64,000 nucleotides of DNA from Thermococcus sp. (GTDB taxonomy: Archaea > Methanobacteriota_B > Thermococci > Thermococcales > Thermococcaceae), in contig NZ_JAMOQU010000019.1 of NCBI RefSeq assembly GCF_027063845.1, positions 97,340 through 161,339 on the forward strand, read 5' to 3'. Below, one piece after another: positions 9,079 to 19,098 of the stretch. Position 1 is the stretch's first letter. Every line of letters begins with the position of its first letter. A program made the translations under genes and the position numbers. The notes under the pieces are model-generated. The model was given only the letters and a program-made list of their open reading frames with translations, searched no databases and had not been told where the DNA came from.

Positions 9079-9657
9079 ATGAAGAGCGGAATCCTGGCCC
9101 TGTTGGTTGTTGGTGTTGTACTGTTTGGACTTGGAGCAGGAACTTGGGCGTACTTCGACGACACGGAGTCAAGCACTGGGAACTACATAACGGCGGACAT
9201 TCTTAACCTTAAAGTCAGCCATGATAACAGCACTTGGTACGATGGAACTGACGTTCCCTCGAGCATTGATTTTGGGATGGTTTATCCCGGTTGGAGTGGT
9301 AGCGATAACGTTTACGTCATGAACGAGGGTGGACTTCCAGGTGAAGTCTATCTATACCTGAACTACTCCCTCGATGAGAACATCAACCCGGAGTCAGAGA
9401 CCAACGGTGGACAGACCCTTGCGGATGTTATATACGTTAAGATTTACTACAACGATGCCCTCGTTTGGGAAGGCTATCTCAAGGACTGGACTTATGACGA
9501 CCCCGGAAATATGCTTGACCTTGGGCCTCTCAACGGCGGGAAGACCGGAAAGATAACGGTTGAGGCGTCTATTGACTACAACGACGCTGGAAATGACATC
9601 CAGGGTGATAAGCTTATCTTCGATGTCCACCTCTACCTCAAGCAGGTGCAGGAGTGA
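9079..9657 (+). CDS. TasA/CalY-like secreted protein with SipW-type signal peptide
   Basis: ILALLVVGVVLFGLGAGTWAYFDDTESSTGNYITADILNL; beta-rich remainder; ATG 9079 preceded by GGAGGTG. Confidence 0.85.
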   Translation: MKSGILALLVVGVVLFGLGAGTWAYFDDTESSTGNYITADILNLKVSHDNSTWYDGTDVPSSIDFGMVYPGWSGSDNVYVMNEGGLPGEVYLYLNYSLDENINPESETNGGQTLADVIYVKIYYNDALVWEGYLKDWTYDDPGNMLDLGPLNGGKTGKITVEASIDYNDAGNDIQGDKLIFDVHLYLKQVQE

Positions 9658-9690
9658 TTCCCTTTAACCTTTTTACTGGGGTGAGCAGGA

Positions 9691-10449
9691 ATGCGCAGTG
9701 CCCTCTTTGCCTTTTTCCTGGTTGGAATCGTTGTATTGGCCGTGGGTTACGGCACATGGGCATACTTCAGTGACATTGAGGTCAGTGCCGGAGACTATGT
9801 GACTGCTGATACCCTTGACCTCGTGCTCACAGACCACACTAGCGATGCTAACGCTCAGTGGGGCTATTTTTACATAGCCCCTGGCAGGGTACCTGGGGTG
9901 AACGGAGGATATAGTGGGGGTGATAGGGCTATTCATATTTTCAACAACGGTACATACCCCAACACCACAGTCGAGATATGGTTCACATTTGAGTGCTATG
10001 AAGACAACGATGGTAATTACACAAATGGACTTCAGCCGGGCCCTGAATCAGATACTCTGCAGACAAATGAGAGTGCTTATCTAATGTTGAATGAAATAAC
10101 ATTAAACACTATGGAGTATACAGATAGTCAGGCTGTCCGTCTCATTTATGACAAAAAACTCACTAGTTCCGGGTATGATTACCTTGCTCCAGAGCTCAAA
10201 AGCGAGTTCAGTCCTGGACAGGAAATTACCCTTGCGGACTTGGCCAGAATGAAATTCGTGGGATTGCCAGGTCCGGAGCCTCTCTACGGGACGTTAGACA
10301 CTAGCAGTAGTCAGTACCTGGATGAGCCCAACACTCAGCTCTCCTTGGATGGTCCCGAAGGAAAAATGCTAAACTCCAGCCAGAACTACTGGCAGGGCGA
10401 CGTCTGTATAATGACCGTCCACGTGCGGTTAGTGCAGTCGGAGCCGTGA
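9691..10449 (+). CDS. Second TasA/SipW-type secreted protein
   Basis: LFAFFLVGIVVLAVGYGTWAYFSDIEVSAGDYVTADTLDL. Confidence 0.82.
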   Translation: MRSALFAFFLVGIVVLAVGYGTWAYFSDIEVSAGDYVTADTLDLVLTDHTSDANAQWGYFYIAPGRVPGVNGGYSGGDRAIHIFNNGTYPNTTVEIWFTFECYEDNDGNYTNGLQPGPESDTLQTNESAYLMLNEITLNTMEYTDSQAVRLIYDKKLTSSGYDYLAPELKSEFSPGQEITLADLARMKFVGLPGPEPLYGTLDTSSSQYLDEPNTQLSLDGPEGKMLNSSQNYWQGDVCIMTVHVRLVQSEP

Positions 10450-10454
10450 GCCCC

Positions 10455-10706
10455 ATGCGGGTTCTCTACGCCATCTTTTTCTTTGTTGCAGTTACGTTCA
10501 CACTATACCTCCTCACCATGTATGAGGTAGGCAACATTGAACCTCAGGCTTCAAGTGTCTTTGATAACGTGACCCAGAACGTCAGTGCCACTCCAGCCGA
10601 GATGACAATGGCCCTTGGAACGATTTCGTTCCTTGCGAGGGTTGGCCTCGCCGTGGTGTTCCTGACAATGGCAGTTTACGTAATCTCCGAGCTGGTGATG
10701 AAATGA
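10455..10706 (+). CDS. Small two-TM membrane protein
   Basis: Two hydrophobic segments; overlaps the downstream start codon. Confidence 0.65.
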   Translation: MRVLYAIFFFVAVTFTLYLLTMYEVGNIEPQASSVFDNVTQNVSATPAEMTMALGTISFLARVGLAVVFLTMAVYVISELVMK

Positions 10707-11191
10707 TGAGGGCTCTCTTGGCATGGCTCGTGGTCGTTTCAATTTTTGTCTACTCGTACTTCGGCTCGTTTGCTTACTTCTCGGATTCTGCTTCAATAAG
10801 GCTGTCGCTTCAAATGGAGCAGACTTCGGTTCAAATCAGCTGTGAAAACCTTACTCTCATTCACTGTCACTGCTCCTGCCCCTGCTTCTGCGGCTACTAC
10901 ATCCTCAGGGGCATTATTGTTAACACCACCGGCAACTCCACGCTTGATGGAATCTATTTCAATAGCAGGGGATGGGTTTTAGGCGGTGTGATTGTTGACA
11001 ATTCAAGCTTTAGGGTTAGAACTGGCCAGTACATATCCATAAACGCTACTCTATCCCCCGGGGTTCACAACGTTTCCCTAATCTTCTACAGGACGAATCC
11101 CTGCAGAAATGGACATACCATGTACTTGGTGTTCTACATTAATGGTGGAGAGTACCCTCTGTCAATCGTTCCAAGGTGGTGTCGGCGATGA
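10703..11191 (+). CDS. Third SipW-type exported protein, Cys-rich
   Basis: FGSFAYFSDSASIRLSL signal; HCHCSCPCFCGYY cluster. Confidence 0.72.
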   Translation: MMRALLAWLVVVSIFVYSYFGSFAYFSDSASIRLSLQMEQTSVQISCENLTLIHCHCSCPCFCGYYILRGIIVNTTGNSTLDGIYFNSRGWVLGGVIVDNSSFRVRTGQYISINATLSPGVHNVSLIFYRTNPCRNGHTMYLVFYINGGEYPLSIVPRWCRR

Positions 11192-12102
11192 GAAGGCTTC
11201 TCTCATTCGCGGTCATCCTCGTGCTCCTGCTGACCTTTCCAAGGCTCAGGACGCTGACCCCGCTCGTTGTTCTAAGCGGAAGCATGGAGCCTTACTTCAA
11301 TCCCGGTGATATGGTCTTAATAGAGCCGGTGAACGCCTCCGGTGTTCAAATCGGGGACGTGGTGGCCTTCCATCCGGCGTGGGCTAAGGGAGAAGAGGCG
11401 CGCAATACACTGTACACCCATAGGGTCGTTGGCATAATCAGGAACGCAACCGGTTTATACTTCGTCACCAAGGGGGACAACAACGAGGAAAATGACCCCG
11501 CGCCGGTTCCCGCCCAGAACGTCGTCGGGAAGGTCACCATCGTCCTTCCCTATCTTGGCTACCTGACGAGGCACAATCCGGATAGAAGGGTGCTCCTGGC
11601 TGTTTACGTGCTGTTCATTTTGCTCCCAGGAATTTACATACTCGTGTCCACGCTTCGAGGGCTCTCTGAGCGTCCAGTAGTAGCACGGAGGGAAGAACGC
11701 CTCCAGATAATTAGCTCAAGGTATTCCCGTCTTGTTTTCCCCAAGAAGGCTCTCTCCATATTCATCGGTTTTCTGCTGTTTTTCACTGTCTCACTAACTC
11801 CCCGGCTTGATTCGGCCGAAGATGGGTTTACCAACGGCGGAAAACTGCCGGTGCTCCTAATCTCAGAGGGAGTTCCTGGATACGTTTACCTCGACCCTGG
11901 CGACTCCTGCGCCTGCAACTACACATCCGCAGTGAACGCCGTTCTCCCGGTTCAGTGGCTTGTCTTTCTCTCCTGGATGCCCCTTTTTCCCCGGTCGCTC
12001 GCTCTTCTCCTAGCTCTGCTCTCAACTCTCATGCTGTATCCTCTCTGGACGTCCAGGTTCCCGAACGTGGAGGTGAAAAGGCATGGACCCCGCTTTATTT
12101 GA
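11188..12102 (+). CDS. Signal peptidase I, SipW-like archaeal type
   Basis: LSGSMEPYFNPGDMVLI (Ser), TLYTHRVVGI (His), FVTKGDNNEENDP (Asp). Confidence 0.9.
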   Translation: MRRLLSFAVILVLLLTFPRLRTLTPLVVLSGSMEPYFNPGDMVLIEPVNASGVQIGDVVAFHPAWAKGEEARNTLYTHRVVGIIRNATGLYFVTKGDNNEENDPAPVPAQNVVGKVTIVLPYLGYLTRHNPDRRVLLAVYVLFILLPGIYILVSTLRGLSERPVVARREERLQIISSRYSRLVFPKKALSIFIGFLLFFTVSLTPRLDSAEDGFTNGGKLPVLLISEGVPGYVYLDPGDSCACNYTSAVNAVLPVQWLVFLSWMPLFPRSLALLLALLSTLMLYPLWTSRFPNVEVKRHGPRFI

Positions 12103-13105
12103 AGTCCTCCTTAAAATTAGGCGGAACTGGCTGGCCGTTTTCCTGCTTTCCCTGCTACTCTCCGGGGCGCTGGCGTACGCCTACACGGTGACCCCTGACG
12201 TCGTGCGCGAAACCTCAAAGGTCTCCAAGCCCCTCTACCGCTGGGGCAGTGTCCTCAACGCTTCCGCCGTCGTTGCAAAGGAGAACCCCATCTGGTCTTT
12301 GGGGGAGAGGGTTAGCCTTCCAATCTACCCCCTTGACGTCACCCCCGTGCTTGAGCCGACGCTAACATGGAAAATCTACGCCAAATCCGCCGACGTCAAC
12401 GTCACCGCCCACATGAATGTTCTCTATTACGTCTCTTACAACGGCGAAAGGCTGTTTGAGAAAGTGTACAACGCATCTTCGGCATCGGGACATAACGGAG
12501 TTGTTCTTTCAATCCCAGTCAACGTCTCCGATGTCGTTTCAAGGATTGAGGCCGATGTGGCCTTCCTGAAGTTGCCCCGCTTTGAGAGCGGTATCGAGGT
12601 GAAAGGGGACTTCTCCTACTCGGGAACCGTCGAGGGAAAGCCCGTTTCGGGAAGCGGTTTCCTGAACGGAAACGTTAAAGTGTCCTACGGCTCGGTTTAT
12701 ACCTTTACCGGTGACGCCGTCAACGGCACGGGCACGTACACTGAAACTGTAACCTTCACGAGGCCGGTCAACCGCGTAAAGCGCACACTGCTTCTCGGAG
12801 GCTCTGTCCTGGCTATCGTCCTGGCCATTGTAGCGCTTGTGTTGAGGTTCCGCTTCAATCCATCTCCTGAGGAGGTGGAAAGGGCTGGGGCCATGGCGGA
12901 GCTCAGGCGGTACGGCAAGTGGATAAGCACGGGAAAGCTTCCGGAGAGCTACGTCCACTCACCGCCCAAGGTGGAGTTCCCGAGCCTCGGAGACCTCGTT
13001 GAAACGGCCATTGACCACGGAAAGAGGGTAATCCACGACCCGGAAAGGGGACTTTACTTCTTCGTTGACGGGGGAGTTCTCTACGTCTTCTCTCCGAAAT
13101 CCTAA
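12083..13105 (+). CDS. DUF5305-type membrane protein
   Basis: N-terminal and C-terminal TM, large extracytoplasmic beta-rich region; last gene of the SipW cluster. Confidence 0.7.
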   Translation: MDPALFEVLLKIRRNWLAVFLLSLLLSGALAYAYTVTPDVVRETSKVSKPLYRWGSVLNASAVVAKENPIWSLGERVSLPIYPLDVTPVLEPTLTWKIYAKSADVNVTAHMNVLYYVSYNGERLFEKVYNASSASGHNGVVLSIPVNVSDVVSRIEADVAFLKLPRFESGIEVKGDFSYSGTVEGKPVSGSGFLNGNVKVSYGSVYTFTGDAVNGTGTYTETVTFTRPVNRVKRTLLLGGSVLAIVLAIVALVLRFRFNPSPEEVERAGAMAELRRYGKWISTGKLPESYVHSPPKVEFPSLGDLVETAIDHGKRVIHDPERGLYFFVDGGVLYVFSPKS

Positions 13106-13152
13106 CGAAAGCCTTTTTTACATCCCCTTTCAGTTACCCCCAGGTGAGAATT

Positions 13153-15894
13153 ATGAGCATGGACATGACCACGAGAATGTTTAAAGAGGAAGGCTGGATA
13201 AGAAAGAAGTGCCCCAAGTGTGGCAAATACTTCTGGACGCTTGACCCGGACAGGGAAACCTGTGGCGACCCGCCCTGTGACGAGTACGGGTTCATTGGAA
13301 AGCCCGGCATACCGAAGAAGTACACCCTCGACGAGATGCGCGAGAAGTTCCTGAGCTTCTTTGAGAAGCACGGCCACGGAAGGGTCAAGCGCTACCCGGT
13401 TCTGCCGAGATGGAGAGACGATGTGCTTTTGGTTGGCGCTTCAATCATGGACTTCCAGCCCTGGGTAATCAGCGGTGAGGCCGACCCGCCCGCAAACCCG
13501 CTCACCATAAGCCAGCCCTCGATAAGGTTCACCGATATAGACAACGTCGGAATAACGGGCAGGCACTTTACGATTTTCGAGATGATGGCCCACCACGCCT
13601 TCAACTACCCGGGCAAGCCGATTTACTGGATGGACGAGACCGTTGAGCTCGCCTTCGAGTTCTTCACGAAGGAGCTCGGCATGAAGCCAGAGGACATTAC
13701 CTTCAAGGAGAACCCCTGGGCTGGTGGAGGAAACGCCGGGCCGGCGTTCGAGGTGCTCTACCGCGGTCTTGAGGTTGCAACGCTCGTCTTCATGCAGTAC
13801 AAGAAGGCCCCAGAAAACGCCGACCCGAGCCAGGTGGTCGAGATAAAGGGCGACTACTACGTCCCGATGGAGACGAAGGTCGTTGATACCGGCTACGGCC
13901 TTGAGAGGCTCGTCTGGATGAGCCACGGCACGCCCACCGCTTATGACGCCGTTCTCGGCTACGTTATCGAACCGCTCAAGAGGATGGCCGGCGTTGAAAA
14001 GATAGATGAGAGAATTCTGATGGAGAACTCCCGTCTCGCTGGAATGTTCGACATCGAGGACATGGGCGACCTGCGTTACCTCCGCGAGCAGGTGGCGAAG
14101 CGCGTCGGCATAACCGTCGAGGAGCTTGAGAAGGCCGTTAGGCCCTACGAGCTAATCTACGCCATAGCGGACCACACCAAGGCCCTAACCTTCATGCTCG
14201 CCGACGGCGTAATCCCGTCCAACGTCAAGGCAGGCTACCTCGCGCGCCTGCTAATTAGAAAGAGCATAAGGCACCTCCGCGAGCTCGGCCTCGAAGTTCC
14301 GCTCGCTGAAATCGTCGCGATGCACATCAAGGAGCTCTCGCCGACGTTCCCAGAGTTCAAGGAGATGGAGGACGTTATCCTCGACATAATCAATGTTGAG
14401 GAGAAGCGCTACCACGAGACCCTCAAGAGGGGAAGCGACCTTGTCAGGAGAGAAATAGCGAAGCTCAAGAAGAAGGGCATCAACGAGCTCCCGCTCGAAA
14501 AGCTCATCCTCTTCTACGAGAGCCACGGCCTTACCCCTGAGATAGTGGCGGAAGTGGCTCAGAAGGAGGGCATAAAGGTCGAGATTCCCGACAACTTCTA
14601 CACGCTCGTGGCTAAACAGGCCGAGAAGACCGAGAAGAAAACCGCCGCTGAGTATGTAGTGGACTTCGAACTCGTTAAGGACTTACCCGAGACGAGGACG
14701 CTCTACTACGAGGACCCCTTCATGAAGGAGTTCGACGCCGAGGTCGTTAAGGTCATAGACGACTGGGTCGTGCTCAACCAGACGGCCTTCTACCCTGAGG
14801 GCGGAGGTCAGCCCTACGACACAGGAACGCTTGAGGTTGATGGGGAAGAGGTCAAGGTTACGAACGTCCAGAAGGTCGGGAAGGTAATCCTCCACCGCGT
14901 TGATAAACCTGAGCTCTTCAAGCCCGGAGCGAAGGTTCACGGAAAGCTCGACTGGGACAGAAGGATACAGCACATGCGCCACCACACTGGAACGCACGTC
15001 CTCATGGGAGCTCTCGTCAGAGTCTTAGGAAAACACGTCTGGCAAGCTGGAAGTCAGCTCCACACCGACTGGGCCAGGCTGGATATAAGTCACTACAAGC
15101 GCATAACCGAGGAAGAACTTAGAGAAATCGAGCGCCTCGCCAACCGCGTCGTCATGGAGAACAGGAAGGTGACCTGGGAGTGGCTTCCGAGGACTGAAGC
15201 GGAGATGAAGTACGGCTTCCGCCTTTATCAGGGCGGCGTCGTTCCCGGAAGAACGATAAGGGTCGTTAAAATAGAGGACTGGGACGTTCAGGCCTGCGGT
15301 GGAACGCACCTGCCGAACACAGGTTTAATCGGCCCGATTAAGATTCTAAGAACCGAGCGCATACAGGACGGCGTTGAGAGGATAATCTTCGCAGCGGGAG
15401 AAGCGGCAATCGACTGGATGCAGGAGACCGAGAGGCTTCTCAAGAAGACCGCCGAAATCTTCCGCGTCCCGCCCGAGAAGGTGCCAGAGACGGCGGAGAG
15501 GTTCTTCAACGAGTGGAAGGAGGCCAGAAAGGAGGCAGAGAAGCTCAGGAAAGAGTTAGCCAAGCTCCTCGTCTACGAGTTGGAGAACAAGGTCGAGAAG
15601 GTTGGCGATGTAGAGTTCATAGGCGGGGTCGTCGAGGGCACGATGGAGGACCTCCGCGAGGCTGCCAACAGGCTCAGGAAGGAGAAGAGGGTTGTAGTCC
15701 TCATCAGCAGGGAGGGTCACTTTGTTGTTGCAGTTGGCGATGGCCTCGACCTTAAAGCGGGAGAGCTGGCGAAGATAATAACCTCCGTCGCCGGCGGCGG
15801 CGGTGGCGGAAGGAAAGAGCTCGCCCAGGGCAGGATAAAGAACCCGCTGAAGGCCGAGGAGGCGATAGAGGAGGTCAAGAAGAGGCTCGGGTGA
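13153..15894 (+). CDS. alaS: Alanyl-tRNA synthetase (archaeal)
   Basis: N-terminal Zn ribbon [23 protein letters not shown]; editing HHTGTH and CGGTH; Gly-rich C-terminal [14 protein letters not shown]. Confidence 0.97.
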   Translation: MSMDMTTRMFKEEGWIRKKCPKCGKYFWTLDPDRETCGDPPCDEYGFIGKPGIPKKYTLDEMREKFLSFFEKHGHGRVKRYPVLPRWRDDVLLVGASIMDFQPWVISGEADPPANPLTISQPSIRFTDIDNVGITGRHFTIFEMMAHHAFNYPGKPIYWMDETVELAFEFFTKELGMKPEDITFKENPWAGGGNAGPAFEVLYRGLEVATLVFMQYKKAPENADPSQVVEIKGDYYVPMETKVVDTGYGLERLVWMSHGTPTAYDAVLGYVIEPLKRMAGVEKIDERILMENSRLAGMFDIEDMGDLRYLREQVAKRVGITVEELEKAVRPYELIYAIADHTKALTFMLADGVIPSNVKAGYLARLLIRKSIRHLRELGLEVPLAEIVAMHIKELSPTFPEFKEMEDVILDIINVEEKRYHETLKRGSDLVRREIAKLKKKGINELPLEKLILFYESHGLTPEIVAEVAQKEGIKVEIPDNFYTLVAKQAEKTEKKTAAEYVVDFELVKDLPETRTLYYEDPFMKEFDAEVVKVIDDWVVLNQTAFYPEGGGQPYDTGTLEVDGEEVKVTNVQKVGKVILHRVDKPELFKPGAKVHGKLDWDRRIQHMRHHTGTHVLMGALVRVLGKHVWQAGSQLHTDWARLDISHYKRITEEELREIERLANRVVMENRKVTWEWLPRTEAEMKYGFRLYQGGVVPGRTIRVVKIEDWDVQACGGTHLPNTGLIGPIKILRTERIQDGVERIIFAAGEAAIDWMQETERLLKKTAEIFRVPPEKVPETAERFFNEWKEARKEAEKLRKELAKLLVYELENKVEKVGDVEFIGGVVEGTMEDLREAANRLRKEKRVVVLISREGHFVVAVGDGLDLKAGELAKIITSVAGGGGGGRKELAQGRIKNPLKAEEAIEEVKKRLG

Positions 15895-15962
15895 GCTTTG
15901 GTGAATGTCCTTTGAGAAGCCGTTATCTTTTTAAATCCTCTCTCTAACTTTTCTCGGTTGAA

Positions 15963-16520
15963 ATGAGGGACGGCCTTAGAATAGTCCACGAGTTCTTCGA
16001 GGTTCAGAGGGAGGTCTTTTTCAGCTACCGCTGGGACGTGGTCAGCTATCTGATAGGCCTTCTAATCCAGGTTGCGGTGATGGGGATATTCGCCAGCCTG
16101 GTGACTATAAATGCGAACATCGAGCAGTACGGGACAGACTCTTTCCTCCAGTTCTTTCTGATAGGCTTCATCGTGCACAACATAATATTCCTTCCGCGGG
16201 GCAGCCTTTCCAAGCTCCTGATTGGGCGGAGCTTCCCAATGCTCTACGCCTCTCCAGCAGGAATGGTGGCGATCTTCGTGGGAATAAACGCTTGGAATGT
16301 TATCCGGAGCCTTATGATAATGGGCCTGATAACGGCAGTCTTCGTTCTCTTCTACGGCTTGGTCATACACATCAACCTCGGTGCTTTGCTTGTTATCCTT
16401 GCGGGCTTCACCCTCACTTTCGCCCTTGAACTTTTTTCGGCGGGCTTTCGGGCCGCAACTAAAGCCAGACAGGACCCCATAAACTGGAGTATGGTTACAA
16501 TCAATAGCTGGGGGCGTTAA
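15963..16520 (+). pseudogene. ABC-2 type permease, apparently 3'-truncated
   Basis: ABC-2-like TM ORF ending abruptly after KARQDPINWSMVTINSWGR; no terminal TM segments. Confidence 0.55.
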
Positions 16521-16521
16521 A

Positions 16522-17193
16522 ATGGATGGCTGGAAGGGTACCCTCTTCCTTGGCATTGGCTATGCGGTTGTAATCAGCTGGGGCCTTGAACTGAGCATTA
16601 ACAGGGTGTTTGGGGCTGTTTTTGGCTCAGGAATCAAATATTACGTCGCGAGTTTATGGGGGATAACCGTTCTAAGACTTTTGCTTATGGGCATCTTTCT
16701 TAAATGGTTAAATCTGAATTGGGCTAATCTGTGGAGAGGGGAGCCCTCGTTCAAGGGGCTGGGACTTGCCTTCCTCTGCGCCCTCGTTTTGTTGCTTCCA
16801 ATAGCCGTTCCTGCACTCCTCATGAAAGCTTATCACCCCCAGATACTTGGGGAATACCGGTACTTTCTCAAACTCGCATCTGGAGATAGGGCCATGGCAG
16901 TGTTCGCTCTCTTTTCTCAGTACGTATACTACCTCGTAGAGGCACTGTCCGTCAATATGCTGTACCTTGGCAGTGCTAAGTTCGTGGGGGAAAAGAGCGC
17001 GATAGTGATTCCAATGGTTTTTTGGGGTGCAATGCATATTCTCCAGGCTCTGAACAGACCATTGCCCGTAGCCACTACAGTCGCAATTCTCGCTTCAGTA
17101 GAAGCGGGGGTAATGTATGGCTACGCCTACAAAACCGGCAACATGATTGGCCCGCTAATAATCTTCTTCACCGTGGTTACGTTTGCGGTGTAA
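16522..17193 (+). CDS. CPBP (Rce1-like) intramembrane protease-like protein, degenerate motif 1
   Basis: Polytopic; VFWGAMHILQAL and GVMYGYAYKTGNMIGPLIIFF match CPBP motifs; EExxxR not preserved (VEALSVN). Confidence 0.6.
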   Translation: MDGWKGTLFLGIGYAVVISWGLELSINRVFGAVFGSGIKYYVASLWGITVLRLLLMGIFLKWLNLNWANLWRGEPSFKGLGLAFLCALVLLLPIAVPALLMKAYHPQILGEYRYFLKLASGDRAMAVFALFSQYVYYLVEALSVNMLYLGSAKFVGEKSAIVIPMVFWGAMHILQALNRPLPVATTVAILASVEAGVMYGYAYKTGNMIGPLIIFFTVVTFAV

Positions 17194-17358
17194 TGGCACG
17201 CTTTTTTGAATCTCTATCGGTTTTTGCTGTCGAATGGTTGTCACTATTTCAAAATCAGGACAGATATAGATACTACAATTGATGCTGAAAGTGAGAATCA
17301 GAGAGGACATCCCAAAAAACTTAGAAAATAGCACAGGAATTAGTAAAAGAAAATAAGC

Positions 17359-17778
17359 TTGACAGCGGGTCAGTTTTGGCAAACCCTAAAGTTTGAGGAC
17401 GGAAAGTTCTACATTATAGCCGGCGCTTTGGGGAGCGGGAGGGCTACCCTTCTCAACATCTTGACATGCATAGACAGGCCGACGGACGGCAGGGTTATCG
17501 TGGACGGAACCGATATAACCGCGATGGGGGAGAAGGGGCTGAGGCGTTACCGCCTTGAGAACTTTGGGATAATATTCCAGTTCTTTTACCTCGTGCCCTA
17601 CCTGACCGGCCTTGAAAACGTCATGCTCCCGATGAAGTACTCCCGGAAAATCGAGAACCCAGGGGGAGGGCGCTTAACAGGCTTGACGTCGTTAAAGCGC
17701 GGAGGAGCTAACGGAGCTTCGGGCGGCTTTTCATTCATTTTTTGGTTTTGGGCGGTTGGAAAAATTTTAACACCCTGA
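17359..17778 (+). pseudogene. Truncated/degenerate ABC transporter ATP-binding protein (MacB/LolD type)
   Basis: Walker A changed to GALGSGRAT; recognisable to FGIIFQFFYLVPYLTGLENVMLPMKYS, then no LSGGQ or Walker B. Confidence 0.75.
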
Positions 17779-17844
17779 TAACTCTTCGGAGATAGAAAAA
17801 TCTTATAAAAATCTTTGTAGTTTCTGTTTAGTGGATGTGGTTTA

Positions 17845-19098
17845 ATGTCGGGGGTTGTCTGGCGCGGGGCATATCCGGTGTTTACGCTCGAATCGCTGAA
17901 GCTCAAGTGGAACGTGTTCCTGCTCTACGCGGTGGGATTAGCCCTTTATCCCCTCCTCGATGATGCACGCCTCGTGTTACCCTACTTTGTTGCGGGTTTT
18001 CTCTTCGTGGCGTTCTCCGGTGATTTCTGGGAGACAGCCCAGATTTTTCTCTCCAAGCCTTACCGGCGACTGCGCCTGTTTTTTGAGCTCTTTTTCTCCC
18101 ACCTGCTGATTGTTTTCCTTATGATCGCCCCATTTGCTCTCTTTGACGTCCGCTCTGTGGTCTTTGCCCTTTTTGCCATTCCCTTCCTCCCGCTGGGTTA
18201 TCTGACTTCCCTTGCAATTAAGAGCCCCAAAAAGGCCATGACCGCGGGCATTGTAATTTTTCTCCTGCTCACCTTCGTCCCCCCGGGAATCATTCAGCTT
18301 AAGGCCCAGGAAAAGGCCCAGAGTGCCCTTGAGATAAAGAGCCTGGAAGACTACGAGGCTAATAAAGAAGAATATGGCAGGCTCGTTACTGAGCTTGAGA
18401 GACGCTACTCAAACTACGCCTTCCTTTCTCCCGGTGCACAGCTTGAGCTCTTCGCGAGGGACGTTGAAACAGGCGACAGCGATGCTTTCCTCAGGCTCTC
18501 CCTAACGCTGGCCACTTTCTTGGCCCTCACCGTGCTCACCTTCCTCCTCTTCCTGCGCTTTGAGCCGGGAACCGTTATCAAACCCTCCCTCCCTGCACTG
18601 TATATCTCCTTCCTTCCCTGGTGGATTGGAAAAGAACTCGCTGGCCTGTGGGCCTCAAGGACCTTTCAGACCCTTATACTTCTCCTGATTCTTCCCGTTG
18701 ACGGGACACTGAAGTCCTTCGCACTGCTATTCCTCCTGCTCCTCGCCTCCCTTGAAGTTCTCTCGGAGAACCCCGTTTTAATACTCAGCAAACCAGTTGG
18801 CAGGAGCTACCTCCTGAGGCTCTTTCTCATTACTTCCCTGCTCTTTGGAATCTCAATCCCCGTGTGCAGGTTTTCCTTTGGAGTGGCCTTCTTTTTAGCG
18901 TCCCCGACTTTCTTCACAGGACTGTTCACGAGGAAAGGTGCTTTACTTCTCATTCCCCTGCTCGCACTCCTCTTCGCTCCGGCGATTAGCTCAGCGGAGG
19001 CGTCTCTGGTTCTTATGGTGCTCTCTGCTATCCCGCTCATCCTTTCAGCGTTCAGGCTTTTGAGGATGGACTTCAGCGCTTGGGGTGGTGTGAAATGA
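17845..19098 (+). CDS. ABC-2 type transporter permease
   Basis: Polytopic ORF in tandem with two more ABC-2 permeases. Confidence 0.65.
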   Translation: MSGVVWRGAYPVFTLESLKLKWNVFLLYAVGLALYPLLDDARLVLPYFVAGFLFVAFSGDFWETAQIFLSKPYRRLRLFFELFFSHLLIVFLMIAPFALFDVRSVVFALFAIPFLPLGYLTSLAIKSPKKAMTAGIVIFLLLTFVPPGIIQLKAQEKAQSALEIKSLEDYEANKEEYGRLVTELERRYSNYAFLSPGAQLELFARDVETGDSDAFLRLSLTLATFLALTVLTFLLFLRFEPGTVIKPSLPALYISFLPWWIGKELAGLWASRTFQTLILLLILPVDGTLKSFALLFLLLLASLEVLSENPVLILSKPVGRSYLLRLFLITSLLFGISIPVCRFSFGVAFFLASPTFFTGLFTRKGALLLIPLLALLFAPAISSAEASLVLMVLSAIPLILSAFRLLRMDFSAWGGVK

